64,000 bases of DNA. Source: Cristatella mucedo. Its lineage: Eukaryota; Bryozoa; Phylactolaemata; Cristatellidae. The stretch covers positions 1,553,501 to 1,617,500 of the forward strand of contig WPIO01000061.1 of NCBI GenBank assembly GCA_009760855.2, given 5' to 3'. Below, piece by piece: positions 1 through 12,000 of the stretch. How positions within the stretch are numbered: the stretch's first letter is position 1; the number at the start of each line of letters is the position of its first letter. The notes below the pieces were generated by a model. The model saw nothing but the letters and a program-made list of their open reading frames with translations. It did no database searches and was not told where the DNA came from. The position numbers and the translations under genes were made by a program.

Positions 1-25
1 GTGTGTGTGTGTGTGTGTGTGTGTG
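1..25. repeat. (GT)n microsatellite
   Basis: Perfect GT dinucleotide run at the window edge, continuing as an imperfect GTG/GCG-rich stretch to about 130. It lies in what appears to be intron sequence upstream of the exon at 218. Confidence 0.95.
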
Positions 26-217
26 CGCGTGCGTGCATGTGTGGGTATGTGTGCTTGCACATGGAGTGTGTGTGGGTGTCTGTGGGTGTGGGTACGTATG
101 CATGTGGGTGCCCGTGCGTGCGTGCATGTATGTGATCCTACCGATTTGCATTGCTACACGAGTGCAGTCAAACGAGAGTATGGTCACCTTCTTGGTCAGT
201 CGAGGCTGCTTGATTAG

Positions 218-561
218 CATTTCGAAATGCTATGCTTTGCGAGCCTTCGGGCAGTGGAAGTAGCATCGATTTCAACCTTCCTAGCAACAACTTACTCCAA
301 CAGTCTTGCTGCTGCCTGCTGGAGGACTTGCTGCCGAAGTCACTGCTAGCGGTCGAGCTAGCTAGACACTCGAGGCCGCTACAAAACGCCCGACCGTCAT
401 TTTTGCAGGACCTGTTCAGCTATCGAAGTAGCGAGGAAACGGACTGTGACACGCACGACCTACTTGACTGTGACTGCTTTCAGCCGGCCACCGGGGACAG
501 CAGCAACGGCAGAGCTGTGGAGCTGCAGCAACGAGCCTCCCTGCGCCGGTCTAAGAAGCCT
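218..561 (+). CDS. Internal exon of an unrecognised gene (5' part lies left of the window)
   Basis: Open frame beginning after a likely acceptor (pyrimidine-rich stretch ending TTGATTAG, 2 nt into a codon) and running without stops. Its product is rich in Leu, Ser and Cys, with an acidic Cys-rich patch (HDLLDCDCFQ) and a basic end (LRRSKKP). At 562-567 the strong donor GTGAGT falls exactly between codons, matching the phase-0 acceptor at 4,687. If that donor is skipped, the frame runs on to a TAG at 619-621 and ends in FIELLMPCLS. I do not recognise the family. An alternative acceptor lies near 251. Supported by frame length, splice signals and matching phase only. Confidence 0.45.
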
Positions 562-621
562 GTGAGTGCCGAGCGATCGAGGGCTTCCTTCATTGAGCTT
601 CTCATGCCTTGCTTAAGTTAG
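562..621 (+). CDS. Alternative read-through 3' end of the exon at 218-561
   Basis: If the GTGAGT donor at 562 is not used, 19 more codons follow before TAG at 619-621. A long AT-rich tail with AUUUA-type motifs (about 1,800-1,845) and AATAAA at 2,046 could serve as the 3' UTR. The alternative is that this is simply intron. Confidence 0.25.
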   Translation: MSAERSRASFIELLMPCLS

Positions 622-786
622 GGGCAAGATTGTGGTTTAGGGGGCAGTTGTCCGAATTGTGGCTCTATGCCAGTTATCATCTGTTCCCAGAATGCAGTGA
701 GTGGTATTCACGTAGCTCGATTTGCAGTAAGCGGCCCCAGATTTAAAGCAGCACGATTCTCTGCTCGTGCACTTTCGTGTGTATGC

Positions 787-800
787 AGTGTGTGCGCGTG

Positions 801-852
<52 letters not shown>

Positions 853-868
853 AGCGTGTGTGTGCGCG
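787..868. repeat. (GT)n microsatellite
   Basis: About 80 bp of GT repeat with a few GC interruptions. Confidence 0.95.
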
Positions 869-2045
869 TACATGTTAATGCGCGGCGTTTATGATCTGCC
901 TTGACGCCACGCTGACGAAAGATGCGCCTCTGAAGACTGCCTGCCTCGGCGTAAGCCAAGCGTCACCGCCATAACTATGTCAGGCGGGCAGGCAGAGAGC
1001 AATGGAAGGCAATGAACTTGTCAATGCTACTATCGTTTTTTGCCTGCGTGAATATGTCCTGTAATTCCTCTGTGACCCATCGGTGCCCCCCCCCCCGTCG
1101 ATGCTCTCATCCCATCAAGAAATGCGTGATTTTAAGTCACTAATGTAGCAATATTTGTTGCCATTCAGCACAGCTGTGCTATTGAGGGATCGACACTTGT
1201 GGGGGACACTCTGCTTATGATGCACATGTGTCACTTGAGCTTTTAGCTGTATCTGTGACGGTTAACCTTCAAATGTTTGTAGATCTTAGCCTAGGAGGAG
1301 GAGCTCGAACTTCACGGCCCAGGTCACGTGGTTACGAGTAATTCTCTATTACCCACTGAAAGCGGGGTGATAGCCCAAAGGTCTTCTTCTTCTATGTACA
1401 TAATGCTGTGATATAAGCCGATCTTGAATTTACCTTTTTATTGTGTGCATCAAGCAATATGAAAGCCTTCGTACGTCTGTTCTATAACAATAGCCTGCAT
1501 GACTACAGAGGGCTGCTAACGTCCGCATCTGCTAATTTCTTATATACTCCAAGTGTGGCAGGCAGTTGAAATTCTCAGGATTATTAGCTTCAAGCTGTTT
1601 GTAAGGTTCAGATCAAAGCAGAAGTAAGTGTAATTGTCAGGTTAATGGTTGTTTTTAGTTAGTAGCATGCTTACCTAGAAGTGATTTTTATACCTGAATG
1701 GTTGTGCCGGTTTTAGCTAGATTGTACAATAGGCATCTTCGTGAAGATGCCTGGTTAACTGCTTTGAACACGTTAACTGATAATGGTTTTTGGATTCTTT
1801 TTTAATTTATTGTCATTATTTATTTTATTTAGTGTTAATTACTTATAGTCTTTCATTGACTCAACTCACTATACGTCATTTATTCACCAAAATGCATTGC
1901 TAATCATTGTCATGTGTTAGTTTTTCCAAAGTGCTTCCTTTGTTAAGTTCTATGTACAGTGGATGTGCTTGCACGTGCGAACTTTCCGAGTGACTAGTTG
2001 TTAATATTCAAGGGTGTGTTTGCTTTAGCGTTTTAGTTATGCCAA

Positions 2046-2051
2046 AATAAA
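2046..2051 (+). terminator. Possible polyadenylation signal AATAAA
   Basis: AATAAA 1.4 kb downstream of the TAG at 621, after AU-rich sequence. It would end the read-through transcript of the first gene if that form exists. Confidence 0.3.
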
Positions 2052-2689
2052 GTTATAGCTACGATCCGAACCTTTAAGAATTTGTGAGAAGTTCCCAAAC
2101 ACACTACAAGATCTGGATTAAAGCTATAGCTATTTTTGGATGGGTTTCCTTAAAATTAGCATTGTGAAAGCATGGTTTAGCAGTACGGCTTCCCAGGTGG
2201 CAGCAAGCATCGATGGTCTATTTTGGTTCACCCTCTTCCCAAACCTAACCTTTCTTTATTTGCTGCACCTTTCACCAGATCTTAGTATATGGGAACATGC
2301 ATTACTTATTGCACTGTAAAGACATACGAAACCTACCGGCAAGTCTCCTCCCGTGATTTTCACTGAGAAGCAGCCGTGTAAACTACAATAACAGTAATGC
2401 ATCACCATCATTACTTCATTAAACCTTGAAGAACTGGTTAGTTGTCAAGTGTTTCAGTGCAGAACAGTGGCTCACGCCTGGTCTCATCAACTGTCGAAGA
2501 TGACTCTCTTTTTGTGCCCCTTTTCTGATCTTTTGTACTGTTGTTATTTATTGTTGCACCAGCACTGGTGGCTCAAATGTATGCTTTAACAATTGGTCGC
2601 TGCTGCATCGATCCGTACTTCTTGATATTGGCACAAAATCTGCTTCGTGGCTTAGGGTTTCAGCATCAAGTTAGGATAGTAATAGTAAG

Positions 2690-4300
2690 GATGCTGACAT
2701 TTGTATACTTATAGCACCTTTGGAGAGCTAATCTCTTTCTAGGCACTTTACATATGGTGGAAAGGAGCGTGTCAAATAGGTCTTGATAATAATCGCAGTG
2801 TGAGCACGCATAAGCACACAATCGAATGGACAATTTTAACGGATCGAGTAAATGCTGTGATGGGTAGGGGATTTTTTTAGCTTCTCTTTAAATGTCAAGT
2901 CTGGGGATGTCGGGACGTCAGTCAATACAGAGTTGCAATTGAGCGTACAAACTGAGGTCGCTGTCTCCAAAAGATTGGTCATGCTTCCTTTACAGCATAT
3001 GTAAAATAGCTAGAAATAGCTCAAGTACTCGGAGAGTGCTACTAAATATTATTATGATTATTATTATTATTTAAGACTGTTTAATGGTGCAATTAGTCTA
3101 CTTGAAACAGTCAAAAGAGCAAGTAATTCGACAGGAAGCCTGGTGAGGCGAGAAGTATTGCAGAGAGATCGGCCAGAGAAAGAAAATGAAGGGACCTAAA
3201 AATTGGACGACAGAAACTTGGAAGTCGATGCCGTGCTTGATGGGGAGCCAGTGCCGGTCGCTGAGAACTGATATAATGTGCTTCGACGTTGGCGACAGAC
3301 CAGCCTAGCAGTCGATTTTTTCACTAACCCTTAGAGTCGTACAGCACAAGCAATACGACCTGCAAGTTATAGAAGTCTTGATGGGATGTCACAAATTCAG
3401 GGATCAGCTTGACTGTGATGCTGCACAGGCCCAAATTTTTGAAATAGTTCGTAGCTGTAAATAGGCAGGCATGACTGTAGAGCTCATATGGTCATCAAAT
3501 GAAATGTCACTTTGGAGCAGGATACTTTGATCGTATACGATTTTCTACTGGAGATATGCTGGCTGAGCCCATTTTGAGGATTAGGCACTCCTATTTTGGA
3601 GTAACACGAGATTTTCCTGTAGTTATTAAATTCGTTTTATCGTCATTCAATTTGAGAAAGCTGGCCAAGTGTTAATGTCAGTCAGCACTTCATACTGCAA
3701 GAGAGTTGAGAGCTTGAGGTGCTGGAAGGCAGGGATGGGTCAAAGCACAGGTACAGCTGCGTGTCAACTGCTTGTAGATGAGAGCCTGCATAGTGCTGGG
3801 TGATTAAATGGGATAAGGGAGTATGAATCGTGAAAAATGGACAAAGTTCAGATCCCGGGCTTACGTCGCCAGCAGACTTCATCTCATGCAACTGAGAGAA
3901 AGTGAGATATTGTGATTAATAGTGTTAAAGATAGCCGGTATATCTAGTGTGGGGTTAGGCAGTATCGTCGCCATCATCGCTGCTGTTCAAAATGTCGTCG
4001 CTCACATGGAGAAGAGCAGTTTCAGTAGAGTTGTGTCGCTTGAATCCTGACTGAAATTTTTCGGTGATTCATTTTTGACAATGTATTCCACAAGCTACTC
4101 AGTGGCATTTTCGAGGATCATTGAACAAAAATGGAAGGATGGAGACTAGTCAGTAGTTCGCTAGGACCTCCTAATATAATCCAGGCTTTTTTAAGCATTG
4201 ATCAAAAATAGGTCCGATTTGAAAGGCTTCGGGAAAAAACCTTTATCTTGTGAATCATTAAAATTCCAAGTTACGGCTGAGCTAAGCTTGTCGCCTACCA
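2690..4300 (-). mobile_element. LINE family B (L2/CR1-type), decayed, minus strand
   Basis: The low-coordinate end carries the family's 3' tail (antisense of GGCGCTATAT...ATTATTATT; here the 'ctctttctaggcacttta' form near 2,735). Higher coordinates read, on the minus strand, degraded reverse transcriptase: DTQLYLCFDPSLPSST near 3,730-3,780, and pieces of the N-terminal RT segment (K-SLD...LVEYI) near 4,080-4,200. Stops and frameshifts are frequent. It lies inside the putative intron 562-4,686. Confidence 0.75.
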
Positions 4301-4686
4301 GTGAAAGCCAAAGAGGGCCTTGAGTGTGCCTCTGGACGTGAGGGCGTGAGAGACATCGAAGCGTGCTTTGCCTACCAGGTACACGCTCGACACTGCCCAC
4401 TGAAATGTTCAGCCATCGTGCAGTTTCCTTGAGGTGCATTGCTGCTTAGATGGCAACGTGCTTTTTATGCTCGTAAGTTGCCCAGATATCGATATTCATC
4501 TGATTATTTGCTAGCCGGCCAAAGTAACTGATTTGCTAGCTCAAGCTATCGATGTGTGCTTGATCGCGTCTCCAAACGTTACGTACAATGAGGACTACCA
4601 TTGAGCGCAGCGGGCCTTGTGGTAGGTTTAGCCGTTTGGCAGCTAACTGCTTTTGCAGCCGACGTCGCCCCGTTCTCCTGCTATAG

Positions 4687-4872
4687 GTGGATCTTAGCTC
4701 AAGCGACGTGAAGTCGTGGCAGCACGTTCCTAGCTCGGACATTGATGCTTCCATTGACGACAAGCTTCTGCGAGCGGCAGCAGACCTTGTTACGTTCGTC
4801 TTTGTCAACAAGCAATCTCAGGCTCCCGAGAATGACGTGTTGTCAGAAGAAAAATGTTGCTCATCTTTGTAA
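4687..4872 (+). CDS. Terminal exon of the unrecognised plus-strand gene, CaaX-like C-terminus
   Basis: Acceptor TTCTCCTGCTATAG precedes an open frame of 61 codons ending in TAA. Translation opens VDLSSSDVKSW and closes EEKCCSSL. The last four residues, CSSL, fit a CaaX prenylation box ending in Leu (geranylgeranyl type by general rule), preceded by another Cys. AATAAA follows 7 nt after the stop. Phase 0 matches the donor at 562, so the two exons probably belong to one gene. It does not look like a small GTPase. Family unknown. Confidence 0.5.
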   Translation: MDLSSSDVKSWQHVPSSDIDASIDDKLLRAAADLVTFVFVNKQSQAPENDVLSEEKCCSSL

Positions 4873-4878
4873 AAATGA

Positions 4879-4884
4879 AATAAA
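4879..4884 (+). terminator. Polyadenylation signal AATAAA
   Basis: AATAAA 7 nt after the TAA at 4,872, giving a very short 3' UTR; it supports the terminal exon call. Confidence 0.45.
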
Positions 4885-5815
4885 TAGTCACACACTCCCG
4901 GCCCGGTGCTGCTACCTTTATCTTATGCTGGAAAAGCCAGCCGATGAAAGCTTGCGTGCCGGCAGCTTGCAGGCTTGTGCGCGAGGCAGACAAAAAGTAA
5001 AGTGCTGATCTTGTTTTCAAGTAGCGGCTTGAATGAGCTCCTGCATCTGCTGGATTTTATTATTATTATTGCTTGACCTGTGTAAGTAAGCTAGTGAAGG
5101 CAGTAAAATTGTGAATGATGCAAAAGACGAACCGTTCTCTGGCCAGACGATGTGCCCACTTGCTATTTGCAATGGCCCGATCAGAAGGGTGGAGCATGTT
5201 TCGGCACGTGGATTCATTCATTCCCTGCCCAGCAGGCCAGGGAATTCGAGCTAATGCCTTCAACTAGCAAGAGCATGTTGTTAATGCATACCCCTAGGGC
5301 ATTTGCCCGACAAACTAAAGGCTGGTTAACTAAAGATTCACGACCTAAATGCACAACTTTTGTTCGGTGCCAAGGTAGCCAAAGTGACCAATCGTACATA
5401 TAAGGATTGCTGAGAAAATTGTGCACGTTACCACTAACCATTTGAGATGGATACACGAGAAAAATTAAAAAGTACTTCACATCAAAATCCTTATAATGGC
5501 TTCATGCAGGATATATCCAAGATTAAGACTATCCTTAGCACATTGACCTCTTACATATCCAGCGTGCTATAATACTGTCTTTTCTTCTACTGGTTTAACC
5601 TTCCCATGCGCAAAGATAAAATCTGTCATAGCTCGCTTAGATATGTAGCACTTTGCTGGCCTTGGCTGAATTTTAGCGCGAACAAGAGCTGTTCGGAGGC
5701 GAGCTAGAACTCCTTTGTCCTGGAGCAGTGAGCCAGAGAGGAGCGTCAGCGCGGTTAGAGAGCAAGAGCTTAAGAGCAAGCCAGGAAGCTGAGACCGGCG
5801 GTGGCGATTCGGCCT
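4885..5815. other. Intergenic, nothing recognised
   Basis: No convincing coding frame, repeat copy or RNA gene seen. Short open frames on both strands lack splice support or recognisable motifs. Confidence 0.5.
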
Positions 5816-5819
5816 TTAG

Positions 5820-6720
5820 AATTGGTCCGATACCCGCGGAAGCTGCTGATTGATGTTGGCTAGCCTGTCAACCTCCGCCTTCACTCGGTCCAAGAAAGAA
5901 TCGTCTGGAACCCATTCGCCATTCAAGCTGGACAGAGGGGACATTCCAGTGGCCTAGTGCCGGTATTAGTTCCTTACAGTAATGGGCCATGGTGTCGGGC
6001 CCAATACCACTAAGCTCTTGCCCCATTGTCTCAGCCAAGTATTTAAGAGTCGAGCGACGCTCGCTCTGGGTCTTTTTGTCTGTGGTCTCTTTAGTCTTTG
6101 GTCCGGCTTCGACGCCGCCGCACTCGTTTCTCTGAAAGCGAGGGAGGAGGGCGGGCTGTTCGCCAGCGATTGACGGAACAGGACGAGACAGCGCGCTAGG
6201 AGGATTCGGTGGACTCCACCGAATACGGTCGTATCGCGCCCGAGCTGGCATTTTGTGTTTCTTTCGTGTTTTGTGTGTGCGCGCTAGCACGTGGTCTCGG
6301 CATAGGGATTTGCCGGTGCGAGCTAGACGTAGTTGGCGTGTTCGGGGTATTCCCTCGGCACAGGTGGGAACGGATTCCTAGTTCACCGGTTAGGGTTTAG
6401 GGTCCGGGTCGCGCTTAGTGTTGAGGAGTATTCCCTCCGCAAGAGTGTTGGTGTAGCTGAGAACGTGCGAGGAGTGTGGAGATAAAGCTGAACTAGACGC
6501 GCAGCGACTTTGTGCGCTTGCGAATAAAGTTCAGTAAAATCCCAAATTTGTGTGTCTCGCTTTCCAATTCACGCCGCGGACTCACGACCCCCTTTAGTAA
6601 CGGTAAGCAGGTCAGCGCCAGAAACGCTCGTTTCGTGGCGGCCAGCTTATTGCGCGTAGGCGCGCACCGAACGGCATTAGGCGATAGGCTACGCCGCTAG
6701 GTAAGCGGCAGGTCAAGCTT
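5820..6720. other. Anonymous GC-richer unit with TATA-like and poly(A)-like signals
   Basis: This block differs in composition from its flanks. On the plus strand it has a TATTTAAG box near 6,037 and AATAAAG near 6,523, the spacing one might see in an LTR or a short transcription unit. On the minus strand a 5,868-6,290 frame (140 codons, from a possible ATG near 6,250) encodes a Lys/Arg-rich peptide with the stretch TMGQELSGIGPDTMAHYCKE. I recognise no family. A solo LTR, a gag-like remnant, or a host first exon are all possible. Confidence 0.25.
6204..6224. repeat. 21-bp perfect inverted repeat
   Basis: ATTCGGTGGA, one C, then TCCACCGAAT: ten-bp arms with a single-base centre. It lies inside the anonymous unit at 5,820-6,720. 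Confidence 0.85.
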
Positions 6721-7029
6721 ACCCCGCCGAGCCTTCGGCGTTACAGATATAGTTAGGGCAGCTAAATTGATTCACCGACTTATAAAGTCGCTTCGACTGT
6801 GGTAATTTCCTTTATTCGTACTTCCATGTCTGTGCACTTAACGTACCCAGTACCCAGTGTACCACTGTGCAGCTCTATCTTTAACGGAGTACCTGCGATA
6901 TTACAAAACTTCTCACTGATCTCTGCTCCACATCCAGCGTCGTATCGGTTGTACAGTTTCCTCAGCGGCCAGGCGTCAACTTCCCGCGATTGCACGAGCC
7001 TAACTGTTTAAACTTGTTCCTCTTTCGGC

Positions 7030-8523
7030 GTGTATCTCCGTCTGTAACTCCACAAAGTCATAAAGACCATGTGGGTGTTACGCAGGAGAGTTTTGTATAG
7101 CGCACTCACAGCCTAAGCGGATTCGGTACGCATTCGGTTGCCAACAGACTTCGTCTCACGCAGCAAAGAGAAAGTGGGAAGCATAGCAGAGTCAGGAGAG
7201 CAGTTGAGGTAGTGAGTAGCATGGAAGTAGCAGCTCAGGACCACTGAAAAGCATGAGCCATAGTCGGCAGCAGGAGAGTAGTTGTCGTTGAGTAACAATT
7301 GTGGAGGCGAGTTCCACAGCCAAGGACCTGCAGAGCTAAAGCTTCTGTCGCCAACGATCTTTAAGCGGAGAAATGGAACAGCTAATTTATGGTCCACACA
7401 GGACCTGAGGGCGCGAAGAGGCTGAAACTGGTGCAGCAGTTCGGCTAGGTACGAAGGAGCCAAGCCGTGGCGGGCCTTGTGGGTCAGCGTAAGAACTTTG
7501 CTCCGTATCCTTTGCTCAACCGGCAACCATCCAAGCTCTTTCAGCAGAGGTGACACGCGCTCAAACCGCTGGCACTTGAAGACTAGCCTTGCAGCCATAT
7601 TCAAAGTCTGCTGCAGTGGCCTAGTAGCTTTCTTTGGCAGCTTAGCCAAAAGGGACTTGCAATAATCAAGCCGTGACAGAACTAAGGAGCTAGTTAAATT
7701 TTTTACAAGCCACTGTGGGAGACAGCTCTTAATCTTGGACAGGGATCGGATGTGATGGCTAGCTGCAGAAGCAGTCTTCTGAATGAAGCTTTTAAAATTG
7801 AGGCAGTTGTCGAAAACGACACCCAAATTTCAAGCACGCGGTGCTGGTCGCACAACAGCATCACGTATTAGAATAGCAAAGACTTTTAATCCAGCCAAAC
7901 GCTTAGGGTGTCCTATGAGCGGCAGTTTGGTTTTATCACCATTTAATTTCAAGAAGTTTTCCGACATCCAGGATCGAATATCGGCAAGACAAGCATTCAG
8001 TTTCTCAGTTGCCGCAGCAGATTCCGACGGTTTGAGTGACAAATACAACTGAGTATCGTCAGAAAAGAAGTGATATCCTATTCCATGGACCTTAATCACT
8101 TTACCCAGAGGTTGTGTATAAATGGAGAACACCAAGGAACCGGGTACAGACCCTTGAGGGACTCCACGGGTGACCCTTCTCGCGTGTGAGACCTGACCCT
8201 CACACGACACGGATTGAACACGATCAGACAAGTACGATTTAAACCACGCCAGTGCTTTGTCTGCCAGACCGATCGTTGTTGTTAATCGTTCGAGCAGAAC
8301 CTCGTGATCAATGGTGTTGAAGGCAGCAGACAGATCTAGCAGAGCTAGGGCAGTGACATTCCTGCCGTCGTTGCCACGTAGAATGTCATTGTTAACACGG
8401 AGGAGAACAGTTTCAGTGGAGTGCTGCCTCTTGAACCACGATTGAAATGATTCTGATATTCCATTATTTTCAATATGTTCAACCAGCTGCTTAGTAACAA
8501 TTTTTTCAAGAATTTTTGATAAG
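7030..8523 (-). mobile_element. LINE family A (L2-type), 5'-truncated, minus strand
   Basis: The 3' terminus at about 7,030-7,130 shares the GTCTGTAACTCCACAAAG block with other copies near 12,800, 35,050 and 47,890. Minus-strand translation gives reverse transcriptase with RGVPQGSVPGSLVFSIYTQP and [12 protein letters not shown] (8,030-8,180), then MSENFLKLNGDKT, SHHIRSLSKIKSCLP and the C-terminal GDRSFSSAGPWLWNS block. The catalytic [FY]ADD motif reads FSDD, so the copy is dead. A frameshift or stop separates the blocks near 7,827. Confidence 0.85.
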
Positions 8524-9045
8524 AAACTAAAAACACATCTATTTATGACAGCATTTAGTGGGTCCCTGCGATTCGTTTTTTATGTGTGCTGACACTGTGC
8601 ATGCCTGCATGCTGCCACTAACCTTACTTGCATGCTGAACCTGTGCATGTCACCCCTAACCATGTTATTCTTGTTTATTGAGCATGCTACCTGTAAGCTT
8701 GAGTTATCGTCGAGAACAGCACAGAACGCTAGCCGACGAGCAACACCACCTTTTTATTTCACCTACACACGGAGCAGGGCGCAGCACGACTCTATTCGCC
8801 CATCGGAGTCCCCGACTTCCTTGTCATAACAATCACCAATAGCACGTCCCGACTGCCTACCACATTGAGTGTCACAGCCCAATCGTACAACGATCTGGGG
8901 CAGTGTCCTCAATTAAATGAAACCACACTACCACTAACCATTCGATCGTATTTCCTTTGCAGCAAATGTAAAGCGCCTAGAAAGAGATTTAGTTCTCTGA
9001 GGGCGCTATTTCAAAGGTATTATTACCGTTATTACTACTTGGAAA
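8524..9045 (+). mobile_element. LINE family B 3' fragment, plus strand
   Basis: Starts at the KKLKTHLFMTAFSGS-type segment ('aagaaactaaaaacaca') and ends with the AGCGCCTAGAAAGAGATT...GGGCGCTATT tail and an ATTATTACC run. It abuts the 5'-truncated end of the family A copy, so the two form a composite of opposite orientation. Confidence 0.75.
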
Positions 9046-10845
9046 CTTCTGTCGTCGTCCAACTTGAAATGCTGTAAATCTGGAGTCCTTCGATGAAACT
9101 AAATGAAAAGTTAAGTTCCAAAAAACAAATACTGTTATATACTTAAAAGGAACGGTATTAGCGACAAAGTAAGCAGCCTTAGGCGATGTGGCCAAGGCAG
9201 AGATTTTAATACCTTGGATGGAGACAATCAAGCTGTATCCTAAAAAACACAAAAAAGCCTCACAGCTTGACAGTTTGTGTAGCAAAAAAACGAGACTATT
9301 TCTGCGAAGTTTATAAAAACTATGGTGGCTTAGGTCTCCTTTATAAAATCCCTTGATATTTTTCAAAGCCGAGGCCATCGAGAGGTTTGCAATCGCTGGC
9401 TGCTCTAACTACTGCGAGTGACGTGATGTAATGTAATTCCAGCTGAAGTTGAGTACGTTAGTCTGATGTCTGGGTACAGGGGAGCTAGTTTGATAACCTC
9501 TAATTCCAGAAGTTCCGATTTATAACATTAAAGAATATTTTAAAGTGCACTAATGTAACCATTTATTTGAAAATGCAAAATGAGACACGGCAGTCTGTTG
9601 TCGGTCGAAAAAACAGTAATATTTAGCATCAAGCCGGAAAATGTATCACACTTCTGTTTCAGTTTGGAGAGAAGCTTAACCTTACTGTGATGAGAACCCT
9701 CTCTCATTGGACAGCCTTCTCACTCTTACGATTAGCATCGCAGCACCGATTAATCCTAGAATGCACTTACAATGGACAAGCTATTTTGAAGGGGTTCTGT
9801 GGGCAGGCTTGCGTGAGCTGCACCCGCTAGGTAAATTTGAGTTAGCAAGCCTCGTTTACAATTGGTTAGTCAAATAATGTACTGGCGAGGCTGTGTTCCA
9901 ACAGCAGCATAGTTTTTGCTGGTAATCTCAGATTCGCTTTTGTTCAATCTTTATTTTCTGATGCATGCGAAATGCATGCAGCAATTTGCGAGAGGACTTA
10001 TCAATATTTACTTTGGTATATATGATTACGCCATCCTCCCTCATGTTATTAATGGGGTTCTAATCAACTAACCCTCTATGTCAACTAATGTGCTTGCTCA
10101 TACTTGTTTAAGCGTAGCATTTTAATTGTCAATAAACCTGTGTTATTGCCTGTGTTGCCAAAAGTTGTAAACCATCCGAATGATCTCAAATTCGGATGGT
10201 TCTAAAATTCCTCAAAGGGGGTGACGAAAGCGAATAATTATCACTATTCCTTTGCAACACTGGTTGTAATTTTTGTCCATCGCCGACGCTCATCATTATG
10301 TTACATTTACTTGGCACTGAGGTATCCCTGCTTAAGATATCCTTCAAATTTTTCATATGGCATAGACCAACTTATGAACCAGAAATATATCTTACAGGAC
10401 ACTTTTAGTCGTGAAGCACTTTCTTAAGAAGCACAAAGTACAAGCAACGATCGTGTGGTAGGTTAGAGGATGAAGTGTGTTGAAGAAGATAACGTACGTA
10501 TAAATTAAACACTCGACTTTACACTACTCTGTGCGGTCGCGGTTTCTTCTCCACTTTTTCCAAGCACCCGATGTCTGTACGGACTTATAGATGCGACAGT
10601 GGCGCCTCTTATTCGTCCTGTCTCTACCATATCTAGTAAGTGCATTGCTGACATAACTATTTAATCCATACAATTGAACAGTTATCTCCAAACTTATTTA
10701 GCTCTATACTATAAGATCTCGAAAGCATGGGCCGTAAGAATCTTGCTTGCAGATAGCTCGAAACTGAGAAAATAACCTTTTACGAGTGTCTGTTTTTCCC
10801 ACCACTGAAATTAGGGTACAGCCTCTCTACTAGTTCTCCACTATT
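9046..10845. other. AT-rich intergenic sequence
   Basis: No gene recognised. A 129-codon minus-strand frame (8,989-9,378) partly overlaps the LINE tail and shows no domain, so I treat it as chance. A strong hairpin lies at 10,170-10,201. Confidence 0.5.
10170..10201. repeat. 12-bp perfect hairpin
   Basis: AACCATCCGAAT, an 8-nt loop, then ATTCGGATGGTT. Isolated in AT-rich DNA with no coding neighbour within 1.7 kb. Confidence 0.85.
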
Positions 10846-10849
10846 TATC

Positions 10850-11275
10850 AGCTTCGCTCGGCACACATTTTCACTAGTCTTTTTACAAGTTCACCGAACC
10901 TATCAGAACTACTTCCTAATGGAGCCAGGCATCCATCGTACCACTCGCTCTTCTGACTCTAGTCGTTTAGTTCGACGAACCTCGAACCAATCTCAAATCA
11001 TTTGGAGACCGTGCTTTTAGCTCGTATGCTCGCAAAGCCTGAAAGTCACTCCCGACTGACTTTACGAAACCCCAAACTTGATATTTAAAAATAAGCTAAC
11101 AACGGACCTGTTCTGCACAGAACTTGCCGGCTCTTAATGAATGACCTTGCTGTGCTTGTGCGTGATAACAGTGTGCATTATATCACTGACCATATATTGT
11201 TCCCTGAAAGTACACCTGAAGTGCCTTGAGATCTAGTTCTCAATCTTTATATTATTCTAAGACAGAAGCTGCAAC
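10850..11275 (+). mobile_element. LINE family B 3' fragment, plus strand
   Basis: Degraded C-terminal RT segment ('tttggagaccgtgcttttagctcgtatgct', the GRAFSSYA block), then FKNKLTTDLF and the AAGTGCCTTGAGATCTAG tail ending in a TATTATTC run. Confidence 0.6.
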
Positions 11276-11279
11276 TCAT

Positions 11280-12000
11280 CGACAGCAGTCCACCAACGAC
11301 ATGTGATCTTACCGTAAGCCGGCGGCTTACGTAGTGCCCGACGTCCTGAAGATGCAGTGTATCGCACTAGAAAGAAAGGAGGCCGCATGTCGCTATCAGG
11401 AGTTGAGCCAAGACTCCTGAAAGAAGAGGCCGTACGAGCCCATCGTCACCGACACGCAGGTCGAACGAAGAGTAGCAGTTGCCTGGCCTCTGGAGTTGAG
11501 CACATTACCCTGTAACTCTTACGTTCGAATCGCTCACCGATTCTTTCTTCCATCCGAAAAATGCTCTGGCAGGGCACGTGGTCAGCCGATCGCAGCCTAG
11601 GCAGTCGCAGCTAGCTGGTGGTTCGCACAAGAAAAACGACGAGGCTCTCAATGGCCGTCCAGCCATACTTGGCAGCAGCTGTGCAGTTTTTTTAATCTGC
11701 ACCACTAACCTCGGCCAGCGGCCGGCCAAAGGTCGGATGAAAGCCCGGCGAAGCGGCGAGCAGCACTTGGTGCAGACACCGACAAGTGGCATCGCTTTTG
11801 TAACGGTTCGACTTAGCAGTCGATAGCATCGACGTCATGTCAAACGCACGCAAACCACAAATACCACGTAGGTCCTCTATCACGTGGCGAGCACGGCTCA
11901 ACTAGTAGGCGCGTGCCACACGGAAACTGCAGTATGCATGCTGCTTGCTAGCCACGAACGACGGGACGCGCAGCTATGCGCAGCTGCGGCTCGTGGCAGG
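11280..12000. other. 3' flank of HSPA14, no gene recognised
   Basis: Higher GC than the sequence to the left. Short frames on both strands have no family resemblance. I see no AATAAA for the minus strand within 200 bp of the HSPA14 stop. Confidence 0.4.

Noticed and set aside
6388..6404. TTAGGG-like telomeric repeat
   Set aside because: Only about two degenerate units (TTAGGGTTTAGGG); not an array.
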